Below, piece after piece: positions 1-5,770 of a stretch of DNA of 39,724 nt. Position 1 is the stretch's first letter; the number at the start of each line of letters is the position of its first letter. Below the pieces are notes generated by a model, which was not told the DNA's origin, searched no databases, and saw nothing but the letters and a program-made list of their open reading frames with translations. This stretch comes from a virus. The position numbers and the translations under genes were made by a program. The stretch is from positions 1 through 39,724 of IMG/VR virus record IMGVR_UViG_3300024262_000093. One strand, 5' to 3'.

Positions 1-169
1 CGGCACATGGTTTTTGTCCTCGGTTTCCTGCAAGGCCAGCCATGCTGCCTTCAGCGCGTTCTCGATGCTGTAGTTGTCCGGTAGCCTCAACTCCCCGCGT
101 TCGGTGAATTTCCTCAGTGTAGCGGTGGTTGATTTCACGATGTCATAGGGCTTTGCCACTGCCTTTGTT
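1..169. repeat. Terminal direct repeat, left copy
   Basis: These 169 bases repeat at 39556-39724. The first 126 bases are identical. Positions 127, 145, 151 and 157 differ (G/T, A/G, C/T, C/T). The copy falls inside recT and the reading frame continues across the junction, so the repeat is best read as overlap of a circular assembly rather than as a physical terminal repeat of the virion DNA. The four differences, two of them in third codon positions at least, look like strain variation. Confidence 0.9.
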
Positions 170-192
170 TCCTGTTTGTTTACTTCTGCCAT
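1..192 (-). CDS. recT: RecT single-strand annealing protein, N-terminal part (gene continues at right end)
   Basis: This is the N-terminal 64 codons of RecT, whose body lies at 38824-39555 once the circle is closed. Reading starts at the ATG at 192-190, preceded by a strong AGGAGG ribosome site, and opens MAEVNKQETKAVAKPYD before joining the sequence encoded at the right end. The joined protein is about 307 residues, a usual length for phage RecT. The ATG is preferred over the internal GTG at 138, because the GTG has no ribosome site and would remove 18 residues. The gene lies 5 bases after the stop of the SbcC-like gene, in the same leftward operon. Function is described under the right-end part. 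Confidence 0.9.
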   Translation of the reverse strand, partial: MAEVNKQETKAVAKPYDIVKSTTATLRKFTERGELRLPDNYSIENALKAAWLALQETEDKNHVP

Positions 193-196
193 GTTC

Positions 197-2158
197 TTAA
201 TCCTCCTTTTTTATTCTTAAAACCTTGTCAGCCTCGCTCACATAGAGCTTTATTTGCTGGCCTTTGGTTGGTAGCAATCGAGCTACTGCTTCACAGTTGT
301 CAACCCATATCGGGGCCACGAATTGATAATGCTCGGATAGGGTGTTGATGATGTCCAGGCCTATGTTTATCCTCTCCGAGTTGCTCAGTGCGGTGGCGTA
401 AGGGGATCCGTGGTAGGTGGTTTCGCAACACTCTGCGATTGCCCCATTGACCTGCTCATCGAACATCTTAAACCTGGCCATCTCAAACTTGCTGTTGATT
501 TTGCCCTCCAAGAGCTGCACCTTTGTTCTGACAAACTGCTCAGTCAGGTAAAGTTCCTGCTCCATCTTCTCAAACTCTGCTGCGAGTAGCTTTTCCTGGT
601 GCTTGAGGTCCTCAATGCGCTGGAGCCCGGATGCGCGTTGCTGGATTTCAGCGATGGTGGCCTCATATTCCGCGATGCTTACGTCCGTTGCCTGGCGCGC
701 TGCTATTGCGCGATCAACCTCTTCCGTGCTCGCTGCCTTGAGTTCTTCTATCTGCTGCTCAATGGCCCCTTTCTTTTCCTCAAGCTGGAGATAGGCGGGA
801 GTCTTGGCATAGTCGGTTTCTGCCTGCTCCAAGGAGGCGACTGTTTCCTCAGCCCTGGCAGCCTCATGGGTGGCTGCGACCAGCTCGGTGTGAGCATTAG
901 AGCCCTCCGTCATAAGTCTGACGTCCTGGGCCGAGGCCCTCTCCTTCCTGAATTTGATTGCGTTACCTTCGGCAACGATTTCCTCTAGCCTTTCTGCCTT
1001 CGAGAGGTTGAAGTCGGCTTGCGCCTTCTCCCTGGCTGCATCTAACTGTGCTACCGGCAATGCCTGTCCACAGGTAGGGCAAGTGTCGCTTTGCTCGAAG
1101 GCAAACTCCTCGCCGTAAACCGCTGCATACTTTTCTCTCAGGGAGACCAGTTTGTTTTCGTTGAGAGTGACCTCCTCTGACGCCTCCGTTGATAGGCGTT
1201 GATTAGTGCCTATCCTTGCCTCAATCTCTCTGATTTTATCCTCCAACCTCCTCAATTCAGCCTTGGCCTTCTGCGTTTCGCCGGCCGACTTTACCCAGTG
1301 GTTTTTCTGCAACTTCATCTGCTCGGCCTCGACCTCTCTCAGTTCTATGTTCTTTACTGCTACTCCTCCCCCTGCCACCAAGGTCGCTATCCTTTGGCTT
1401 ATTCCGGCGCTGTCATTCCTCAAAGAGGAGAGCAGCGATTGTACTTCAGCTTCCCCTTCTCTCTCCCCTGGTAACCCCCGCTGGGTCTCATCGATCCTAA
1501 CGGGGATCATGGCCAGCTCCTTGTTTATCTCAGTCCTCTTGGCCATTACTATCTTTCGATGATCTTCGAGTTTATGCCCGTTGAGGATGTCGGGGAGACT
1601 GGCTAAGGCACCATCGCTGGCTATCACGTCCTCATCCTTAACGTCGCCGCATACTTCCAGCAGCACCTTCCGGCGTTCCTGCCAGTGCAGCACCTCGTTG
1701 AAGTGCCGGGGGTTAGTGAGCAACTTGAAAGCATCCTCGTCCACGATGAGCGATATCTTCGCCTCGTACTCGTTCTTTTTCACCGGCACGCCATCAATGC
1801 AATAGTCTGTGCTGTGCCCCGTGAATTCCTTGGATGGAGACCCTCTCTTCTTCGTCCAGTTCTCGGAATAAACCTTTCTCAGCGTGAGTGCCGCGTCCCC
1901 TAGGAGCAAAACTCCCTCAACCTCATGCTCCAGTCCATGCACGGGCGCCCCGTTTTCCAGCGTTTTAATCTCGAAGTCGGTCTTATTCAGGCTGTCCTTG
2001 CCGAACAATAGCCAGAACCACGCGTCTGCCAGGGTAGTCTTTCCTGTTGCGTTGTCGCCGTAAACGGCGATGTCTTCACCCCCTGGCTCAAAAGTAAATT
2101 CCTTTACCCCCTTGAAGTTCCTCAGTGATAATCTTTCCAGTTTCATTTCATTTTCCAT
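197..2158 (-). CDS. Rad50/SbcC-like AAA ATPase with zinc hook
   Basis: A 653-residue SMC/Rad50-type ATPase, probably acting with RecT in DNA end processing or recombination. The N-terminus has a Rad50-like start (LRNFKGVKEF) and a Walker A motif GDNATGKTT near residue 35. The middle is long coiled coil interrupted near residue 360 by a CPTCG zinc hook, the dimerising element of Rad50/SbcC. The C-terminal ATPase lobe has an ABC signature LSNSERINIGLDI and a Walker B-like APIWVDNCE, with Asp-Asn-Cys-Glu in place of the usual Asp-Glu. It is shorter than bacterial SbcC (about 1000 residues), as is normal for phage versions. The start has an AGGGAGGT-type ribosome site. No SbcD-type nuclease partner is visible; the VRR-NUC protein is the only candidate early nuclease besides HNH. 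Confidence 0.9.
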   Translation of the reverse strand: MENEMKLERLSLRNFKGVKEFTFEPGGEDIAVYGDNATGKTTLADAWFWLLFGKDSLNKTDFEIKTLENGAPVHGLEHEVEGVLLLGDAALTLRKVYSENWTKKRGSPSKEFTGHSTDYCIDGVPVKKNEYEAKISLIVDEDAFKLLTNPRHFNEVLHWQERRKVLLEVCGDVKDEDVIASDGALASLPDILNGHKLEDHRKIVMAKRTEINKELAMIPVRIDETQRGLPGEREGEAEVQSLLSSLRNDSAGISQRIATLVAGGGVAVKNIELREVEAEQMKLQKNHWVKSAGETQKAKAELRRLEDKIREIEARIGTNQRLSTEASEEVTLNENKLVSLREKYAAVYGEEFAFEQSDTCPTCGQALPVAQLDAAREKAQADFNLSKAERLEEIVAEGNAIKFRKERASAQDVRLMTEGSNAHTELVAATHEAARAEETVASLEQAETDYAKTPAYLQLEEKKGAIEQQIEELKAASTEEVDRAIAARQATDVSIAEYEATIAEIQQRASGLQRIEDLKHQEKLLAAEFEKMEQELYLTEQFVRTKVQLLEGKINSKFEMARFKMFDEQVNGAIAECCETTYHGSPYATALSNSERINIGLDIINTLSEHYQFVAPIWVDNCEAVARLLPTKGQQIKLYVSEADKVLRIKKED

Positions 2159-2164
2159 TATAAT

Positions 2165-2383
2165 TTACCTCCCTCCTGTGTCTCCTGCTAATGGTGCTTG
2201 TCTCCATGTTTCTCCCGATAATGGAGGCATCCAGACCTCCGGTCCCACCTCACGAGTCATTCTTACCCGCCTCAGTGCCTCGATGCCTAAAGAGATTGCC
2301 TCTCTTCTGTCGTTTTCATCGAAGCCCTGCCGTGGCTGGATGTTAGCTACAATCAACGTGTCTATGGCCTTATCTAACGTCAT
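2165..2383 (-). CDS. Small early protein, 72 aa
   Basis: A short protein of unknown function. The first 40 residues form an amphipathic helical segment (EAISLGIEALRRV) of a kind common in small proteins of Gram-positive phages. The C-terminal 25 residues are Pro/Gly-rich. The start is supported by AAAGGAGGTAATAAAAA before the ATG. It overlaps the end of the 58-residue gene upstream by 14 bases and is followed after 6 bases by the SbcC-like gene, so it belongs to the same leftward message. Confidence 0.75.
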   Translation of the reverse strand: MTLDKAIDTLIVANIQPRQGFDENDRREAISLGIEALRRVRMTREVGPEVWMPPLSGETWRQAPLAGDTGGR

Positions 2384-2546
2384 TTTTTATTACCTCCTTT
2401 CTGCCAGCGGCTACCCCTGCGGCATACGCGTCGTTGATCGCCTTGTTGATGCTCTCCAGTAGCTCTGCCACTGTGGTCTTGTTAGTGAGAGAGAACCCTT
2501 GCAGTTCGCTAACCCTGTGTTCTGTGCCCTTCGATGGTAAATGCAT
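2370..2546 (-). CDS. Small early protein, 58 aa
   Basis: A 58-residue ORF starting MHLPSKGTEH, preceded by GGGAGGTAGATT. It fills the only gap between two well supported genes and overlaps the next gene by 14 bases, the pattern of translational coupling seen throughout this operon. It is predicted to be mostly helical (TVAELLESINKAINDAYAAG). No family is recognised. Confidence 0.7.
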   Translation of the reverse strand: MHLPSKGTEHRVSELQGFSLTNKTTVAELLESINKAINDAYAAGVAAGRKEVIKNDVR

Positions 2547-2575
2547 AATCTACCTCCCTTTTTTACTCGTGAGAT

Positions 2576-2869
2576 TTAACGCAGGTGGCGTTTTACCTCT
2601 TCAATAGCCGATTGCACCACTCCAATGCTTTCGCGCCTGTCCTGCCTCACTTTGCTGGTTAATCCGCGGAACATCTTGTGATGCTGAGAGTCCGCGGCCT
2701 TTCTCAAGGCTGGGATGTTGTTTGCCACGCCGCTCAGGATCGTGTCGCTCAATGGGAGCGTGCCGGTGCGAGTAGCCTGCCAGAGTTGCCGAGTGCAGCC
2801 AATGGATGTAGCAAATTTGGAGTCACTCATGCTGCCTTGCTGCTTCTTTATCTCCTCTAAGATGTCCAT
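2576..2869 (-). CDS. Helix-turn-helix DNA-binding protein, 97 aa
   Basis: A probable transcription regulator of the Cro/CI-like helix-turn-helix type. Residues about 15-45 (SDSKFATSIGCTRQLWQATRTG) show the pattern of two helices around a short turn, although the recognition helix is divergent. The rest is basic and helical. Its ATG overlaps the stop of the 67-residue gene upstream (TAATG), so the two are coupled. It is the best candidate in the window for an early regulator that could bind the palindrome at 5600-5628, but that link is inference. Confidence 0.6.
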   Translation of the reverse strand: MDILEEIKKQQGSMSDSKFATSIGCTRQLWQATRTGTLPLSDTILSGVANNIPALRKAADSQHHKMFRGLTSKVRQDRRESIGVVQSAIEEVKRHLR

Positions 2870-3072
2870 TATATTGCCTCGTCATGTTCGAAGGATTTAC
2901 AGTGCTCACACCCTGGGGCAAACTTTGCAGTCCCGATAACCGAATTAAGGGTGATGTCGTATTTATGCACTCCTAGACGGTAGCCTTGGTCACAATGAAC
3001 CGCCCCCCCCTGAACCTTTGCATGGACACAGTTCCGTGTGCTTTCCTCGTTGAATTTCCAACCTATTTTCAT
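2869..3072 (-). CDS. Small cysteine/histidine-rich protein, 67 aa
   Basis: A 67-residue protein with Cys and His spread over the chain and a C-terminal CEHCKSF pair. This suggests a small metal-binding protein, though no classical ribbon with two CxxC knuckles is present. A strong ribosome site (GGAAGGGAGG) lies upstream, and TAATG coupling links it to the following helix-turn-helix gene. Function unknown. Confidence 0.65.
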   Translation of the reverse strand: MKIGWKFNEESTRNCVHAKVQGGAVHCDQGYRLGVHKYDITLNSVIGTAKFAPGCEHCKSFEHDEAI

Positions 3073-3119
3073 GCTGATATTCCCTCCTTCCTTTTTTTAT
3101 TGTTGCCCTTCTCCCTCCG

Positions 3120-3204
3120 CTATCCTCCAGGATAGGGAGTAGGATACTGTTCATAATCAAAATATTTCTCTATGTTTTTATAGACTACTTCAATTTGTTG
3201 CCAT
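3120..3204 (-). pseudogene. Possible frameshifted mini-gene after a strong ribosome site
   Basis: A GGAGGG site is followed by ATG at 3204, but the frame stops after four codons. The neighbouring frame stays open to 3120 and encodes a protein-like string ending DYEQYPTPYPGG. Removing one G right after the ATG would give a single 27-residue ORF. This could be an indel in the phage or in the assembly, or chance. It would fill the only gap between the genes on either side. Confidence 0.3.
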
Positions 3205-3208
3205 GTCT

Positions 3209-3421
3209 CTATCCCTCCTGTATTTTATTTAACTCCGCGCCGTATAGCCGCGCATAGTTTGTGAAACCTGCCTGGTCAGCAATCGTGGCGTTCCGGTGAA
3301 GCCCCCTGGCCTTTCGGTAGGCTATGCCCACCCGGGCCATCCATTCCAGAAATCCTGTAAGAGTAGGGCTTTTGGCCTGCTCTGTGTATGCTACCCAGCG
3401 TGGATTGGTTCGGTTCATCAT
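3209..3421 (-). CDS. Small early protein, 70 aa
   Basis: A 70-residue basic protein of unknown function (WVAYTEQAKSPTLTGFLEW near the N-terminus, a Tyr/Arg-rich middle). The start has an AAAAAAGGAGGG ribosome site. That site lies directly downstream of the structured intercistronic element at 3441-3504, so its translation may be affected by that element. Confidence 0.7.
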   Translation of the reverse strand: MMNRTNPRWVAYTEQAKSPTLTGFLEWMARVGIAYRKARGLHRNATIADQAGFTNYARLYGAELNKIQEG

Positions 3422-3440
3422 TTTCCTTGCCCTCCTTTTT

Positions 3441-3504
3441 TAGCCTGTCTCTTCAGTGCCAGGTGGCTAATCCTGACAGACGCCCCGAAGGGCGTTTCGA
3501 CTTA
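3441..3504. repeat. Duplicated intercistronic structured element, copy A
   Basis: About nine in ten of its 64 bases match copy B at 5167-5229. It contains a 6-bp hairpin, ACGCCC/GGGCGT (3480-3495), with a four-base loop that reads UUCG on the minus strand. Next to it is a second stem, CTGTC (3445-3449) with GACAG (3475-3479). The element starts on the minus strand at the stop codon of the upstream gene and ends just before the ribosome site of the next gene. Confidence 0.75.
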
Positions 3505-3873
3505 GGCCATTACAGCAGCCTGATATTTCGACAAGTTCCTCTCCTTAATCCCTCGCACGAATGCATTGCATATCTGTGCTTCGCGTCCCCGTTCATGCAC
3601 CTGGATATAGCAGTTGTACGAGTCCAGTTCTACCCCTGTGTCCTTATCAACGGAGCGTTTATACACTAACTGTAATCGGGTGCCATCCCCTTCGTAGTCT
3701 AAGAGTTCGCTTAACCTGGATAATACAGAGTCAATAAACTTCTGGCTACCTGTTATCCTGATGCCGTCCTCATCATAAGTGCTGCCCTTGTGCTTATATG
3801 CTACCGCTCCAATGGATATTGATTGATTGGGCTTAATCCCTCTCCAGTGTTCTAGTATTTCGGCCTTTCTCAT
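3502..3873 (-). CDS. Early protein, 123 aa, unknown function
   Basis: The protein begins MRKAEILEHWRGIKPNQ. That ATG is preferred over one further upstream because AAAGGAGGC lies at the right distance and the longer version would include promoter sequence. The chain mixes beta-type and helical segments, with a helix (FIDSVLSRLSELLDYEGDG) followed by alternating strands (TRLQLVYKRSVDK, LDSYNCYIQVHERG). I recognise no family. It is the first gene downstream of the promoter at 3906-3935. Confidence 0.75.
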   Translation of the reverse strand: MRKAEILEHWRGIKPNQSISIGAVAYKHKGSTYDEDGIRITGSQKFIDSVLSRLSELLDYEGDGTRLQLVYKRSVDKDTGVELDSYNCYIQVHERGREAQICNAFVRGIKERNLSKYQAAVMA

Positions 3874-3905
3874 TTTCCTTTGCCTCCTTTTATTTCGCTG
3901 CCAAT

Positions 3906-3935
3906 ATACTAGCATCTTTCCTACTCTCATGTCAA
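3906..3935 (-). promoter_or_regulatory. Sigma70-type promoter, leftward
   Basis: A perfect -35 box TTGACA (3935-3930, minus strand), an 18-base spacer and TAGTAT (3911-3906). It sits 33 bases before the start of the 123-residue gene and shares the flank AGACTTGACA with the promoter at 5554-5582. Confidence 0.7.
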
Positions 3936-4040
3936 GTCTAAATTAGCTATGACGCTGGCAAAATTAAGACAAAATGCAAAGAAAATTAAGGTTGACTGGG
4001 GTTGTGCCGCGTGGTAGTATGTAATTGGTACCCATATCAT
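3927..4040 (-). CDS. Possible 37-aa hydrophobic peptide
   Basis: A short ORF with an excellent ribosome site (AAGGAGGTAGAAA before ATG). It encodes one hydrophobic stretch (TLIFFAFCLNFASVIANL) that could span the membrane, and has no Lys or Arg. Its leader is the hairpin array at 4054-4123, and a plus-strand promoter candidate fires antisense to its start. The arrangement recalls type I toxin-antitoxin loci. The lack of basic residues is unlike most such toxins, and the ORF could be spurious. Confidence 0.4.
   Translation of the reverse strand: MIWVPITYYHAAQPQSTLIFFAFCLNFASVIANLDLT
3992..4020 (+). promoter_or_regulatory. Candidate rightward promoter for an antisense RNA
   Basis: TTGACT, a 17-base spacer and TAGTAT on the plus strand. 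No plus-strand gene follows. A transcript would start near 4027, run through the complement of the ribosome site at about 4045, and end at the GC-rich hairpin at 4102-4123 followed by TTCTTTG, giving an RNA of about 100 nt. Confidence 0.35.
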
Positions 4041-4053
4041 TTTCTACCTCCTT

Positions 4054-4123
4054 GAAGCCCTGGGGGTTGGTCTCCCTGGGGCTTCTCTATTACAAAGTAA
4101 AGGGGGGCTGGTCGAAGCCCCCC
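4054..4123 (-). promoter_or_regulatory. Attenuator-like array of mutually exclusive hairpins
   Basis: Four complementary segments alternate here: GAAGCCC (4054-4060), GGGGCTTC (4078-4085), GGGGGGCT (4102-4109) and GAAGCCCCCC (4114-4123). Adjacent pairs form two hairpins, the outer one followed on the minus strand by TTTACTTT like a terminator. The middle segment can instead pair for 8 bp with the last. The array lies between two leftward genes and abuts an AAGGAGG ribosome site. The GC-rich hairpin could also terminate plus-strand RNA. Confidence 0.6.
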
Positions 4124-4140
4124 TTCTTTGAGTAAAACGG

Positions 4141-4299
4141 TTATTTTTCTCGTTGTTCTTTGAATGTCTCCAGGTCTTTATCCTCTATGATCCACACGGC
4201 CCCAATCCGCTGTGCCGGCAAGTGTCCCAGTCTGACGTGAAACCAAGTTGCTGTGTGGGATATACCCAGGATTTTAGCTGCTTCGGTTATTGTGTGCAT
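4141..4299 (-). CDS. Small helix-turn-helix protein (excisionase/MerR-like fold)
   Basis: A 52-residue ORF matching the minimal winged helix-turn-helix of the HTH_17/excisionase group. It opens MHTITEAAKILGISHTATWFH, then has a basic wing (PAQRIGAVWIIEDKDLETF), as in AlpA/Xis-type proteins where the wing ends in a strand and a short helix. It starts at a TAATG overlap with the 90-residue gene. No integrase is present, so a role in transcription control is likelier than excision. The family match rests on motif pattern only. Confidence 0.75.
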   Translation of the reverse strand: MHTITEAAKILGISHTATWFHVRLGHLPAQRIGAVWIIEDKDLETFKEQREK

Positions 4300-4571
4300 T
4301 ATATCTCCTCCATTGCCTTCATTGCCTGTGCTCTGGTTTGGTATGCCTGAAATTCTCCAATAGTATCCATATGTCCGTTGTCCAGGTTACAGACTCTTAG
4401 TGAGTATAATCTAGGTTGGGCATAATCCCGTTCTGAAGTGACGAAATAAGCCAGAGTGCCCTTAACCTTGACTGTGCTACCTATCCTGCTGTTGAAGAAT
4501 CTCATAGTATCGGGGCTGAAAAAGTGATGCCCTGCCTGTTCGTTCAGTTGTTTAATTTCATTGATTGTCAT
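4299..4571 (-). CDS. Conserved small phage protein, 90 aa (DUF7447-like)
   Basis: The sequence pattern, IKQLNEQAGHHFFSPDTMRFFNSRI followed by YFVTSERDY and a GEFQAYQTRAQAMKAMEEI tail, matches a small protein that I know from many phages of Gram-positive bacteria. Its function is not established. It is probably a compact alpha/beta fold. The ribosome site is AGGAGGTAGAAA. It is coupled by TAATG to the downstream helix-turn-helix gene. Confidence 0.75.
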   Translation of the reverse strand: MTINEIKQLNEQAGHHFFSPDTMRFFNSRIGSTVKVKGTLAYFVTSERDYAQPRLYSLRVCNLDNGHMDTIGEFQAYQTRAQAMKAMEEI

Positions 4572-4582
4572 TTTCTACCTCC

Positions 4583-4918
4583 TTATTGCTCCTGATTGCT
4601 CATCTCTTGCCAGATATCCTCTTGTGATATCTCTGTTTCGCAGCCCCAGATTTCCTTGGCGCAGACTAGCCTGTAGTTATGCGACCAGCTACCCTGGTCG
4701 CACGCTTTGTGCATGGCGCGAGTGTGGCGTTGTAATGCCATGACTGCCGTGCGGAGACTGTTATGCCGGCTTATCTCGATGGGATCGTCACCATAGGTAG
4801 GCCAGGTTGTGTGTGCTCTGTGCGTTCGTTGCAGGATGATTTTCATTTTCCTGTCTCCTTTACCTCTGATTATTTTATCCTCTTTCTTCATGTGCTCTGC
4901 CCATTCTGCGTCTGTCAT
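4583..4918 (-). CDS. Early protein, 111 aa, unknown function
   Basis: A basic, His-rich protein. The first ATG has the better ribosome site (AGGAGGTAGAGACA). A second in-frame ATG 24 codons later also has GGAGA at good spacing and begins a more compact sequence (MKIILQRTHRAHTTWP). A shorter product, or a fusion of two short frames, is therefore possible. No family is recognised. Confidence 0.65.
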   Translation of the reverse strand: MTDAEWAEHMKKEDKIIRGKGDRKMKIILQRTHRAHTTWPTYGDDPIEISRHNSLRTAVMALQRHTRAMHKACDQGSWSHNYRLVCAKEIWGCETEISQEDIWQEMSNQEQ

Positions 4919-4930
4919 TGTCTCTACCTC

Positions 4931-5149
4931 CTAAAACTTCATCCAATTTACCCTGTACCAGTTGCCTGTAATCCCTGCATAGGCTATCTGATACAAACCA
5001 TGTGGTGCATCAAACGGCAGGGTGTCCCACTTTTCGTTAGCGTCAGCCATGTTCCCGCTGTATATTACCTCGTCCGCATTGTTCAAGATTACAGCACTGG
5101 TGTCCGGGTAATCTCTATTTAATCGGTTCTCTAAGTCTGTCATTTTCAT
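4931..5149 (-). CDS. Small early protein, 72 aa
   Basis: It opens MKMTDLENRLNRDYPDTSAV and has a central Asn/Asp-rich part and an aromatic C-terminus (GNWYRVNWMKF). Function unknown. Its ribosome site follows copy B of the structured intercistronic element, mirroring the arrangement at 3209-3504. A second ATG two codons in is equally possible as the start. Confidence 0.7.
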   Translation of the reverse strand: MKMTDLENRLNRDYPDTSAVILNNADEVIYSGNMADANEKWDTLPFDAPHGLYQIAYAGITGNWYRVNWMKF

Positions 5150-5166
5150 TTCTCTTTGCCCTCCTT

Positions 5167-5229
5167 TAGCCTATCTCTTCAGTGCCAGGTGGCTACTCTG
5201 GTAGACGCCCCGAAGGGCGTTTCGACTTA
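5167..5229. repeat. Duplicated intercistronic structured element, copy B
   Basis: It matches copy A at 3441-3504, with the CCCCGAAGGGCG hairpin unchanged. In the neighbouring stem, CTGTC/GACAG has become CTATC/GGTAG. On the plus strand this keeps pairing through one C:G to T:A exchange and one A:T to G.T wobble. It lies between the stop of the 97-residue gene and the ribosome site of the 72-residue gene. Confidence 0.75.
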
Positions 5230-5523
5230 TTAACTTCCCTCCTCTTGATTTTCTAGTAAGGTTTCTACCTCATCAGCGAGATACCAGTCTCCCTTGACCT
5301 CGACTATTCGATTGTCACTATTCTCACTATCAAGCCAGTCAGCTTTCCCGCATCTGTAAGCTGTAGGATCGAGTTCTTTTAATGCTGTGGAGGTGTCATA
5401 ACTATTTCCTGCAATATTTACTTCTCCAAAAACATCATCTAACCATGCATCGTATTCTTGCTCTTCATCAATAGGCGATAACTCCTGTGCTACCAAATTC
5501 TCTTGCTCTACTGTTAATTCCAT
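5230..5523 (-). CDS. Acidic early protein, 97 aa
   Basis: First gene of the leftward early operon, about 30 bases behind a consensus promoter. The C-terminal half (LKELDPTAYRCGKADWLDSE, then WYLADEVETLLE) matches a small acidic domain common in phage proteins of unknown function. The high Asp/Glu content and the position as first transcribed gene are typical of host-takeover or anti-defence proteins, but no specific role can be assigned. Confidence 0.75.
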   Translation of the reverse strand: MELTVEQENLVAQELSPIDEEQEYDAWLDDVFGEVNIAGNSYDTSTALKELDPTAYRCGKADWLDSENSDNRIVEVKGDWYLADEVETLLENQEEGS

Positions 5524-5553
5524 TTCGCACCTCCTGTTTTATTAACTGCCTAT

Positions 5554-5582
5554 ATCATATACTCATCAACCACATGTGTCAA
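5554..5582 (-). promoter_or_regulatory. Strong sigma70-type promoter, leftward early
   Basis: TTGACA (5582-5577), a 17-base spacer and TATGAT (5559-5554) on the minus strand. It drives the gene starting at 5523 and, by lack of strong terminators, probably much of the leftward block. Confidence 0.85.
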
Positions 5583-5599
5583 GTCTCTCTGTACGAGCG

Positions 5600-5628
5600 A
5601 ATCACCAGAACATCAAGTTTCTGTGATT
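5600..5628. promoter_or_regulatory. Imperfect palindrome, operator candidate
   Basis: AATCACCAGAA and TTCTGTGATT form an inverted repeat (one extra C in the left arm) around an 8-base centre. It lies between the two divergent promoters, the usual place for a phage repressor or Cro operator. The binding protein is not known; a short GTCA/TGAC palindrome lies further right at 5641-5654. Confidence 0.5.
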
Positions 5629-5666
5629 ATTTTATGTTATGTCATGCCCGTGACCTGCCCTGTAGG

Positions 5667-5695
5667 TTGTAGGATATAGCTCTCTGTGGTACTAT
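5667..5695 (+). promoter_or_regulatory. Candidate rightward late promoter
   Basis: TTGTAG, a 17-base spacer and TACTAT on the plus strand, 75 bases before the small terminase gene. It is weaker than the leftward early promoters, which fits late genes that may need activation. Confidence 0.55.
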
Positions 5696-5720
5696 GGTTG
5701 TAGTGATCAAGTGGGAAGCA

Positions 5721-5758
5721 ATGCTCATTATGAGGCAATGGGGTGGGATGCCGAGCAT
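5721..5758 (+). promoter_or_regulatory. Bulged stem-loop before terS
   Basis: ATGCTC (5721-5726) pairs with GAGCAT (5753-5758), and GGCA (5734-5737) with TGCC (5749-5752). A 7-base bulge lies on the left side. It is in the leader just upstream of the small terminase start, so it may act in translation control or as part of a packaging recognition site. Confidence 0.4.
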
Positions 5759-5770
5759 AACAGGTAGGTA

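Noticed and set aside
1-169. Physical terminal repeats of the virion DNA
   Set aside because: The copies differ at four sites and recT is continuous through them, which fits overlap of a circular assembly better.
599-988. Plus-strand ORF opposite the Rad50-like gene
   Set aside because: Shadow of the coiled-coil coding sequence; no start signal and a Cys/Leu-rich unnatural composition.
4141-4299. Evidence for lysogeny from the excisionase-like protein
   Set aside because: No integrase, attachment site or clear repressor gene is present, so the protein is better read as a small regulator.
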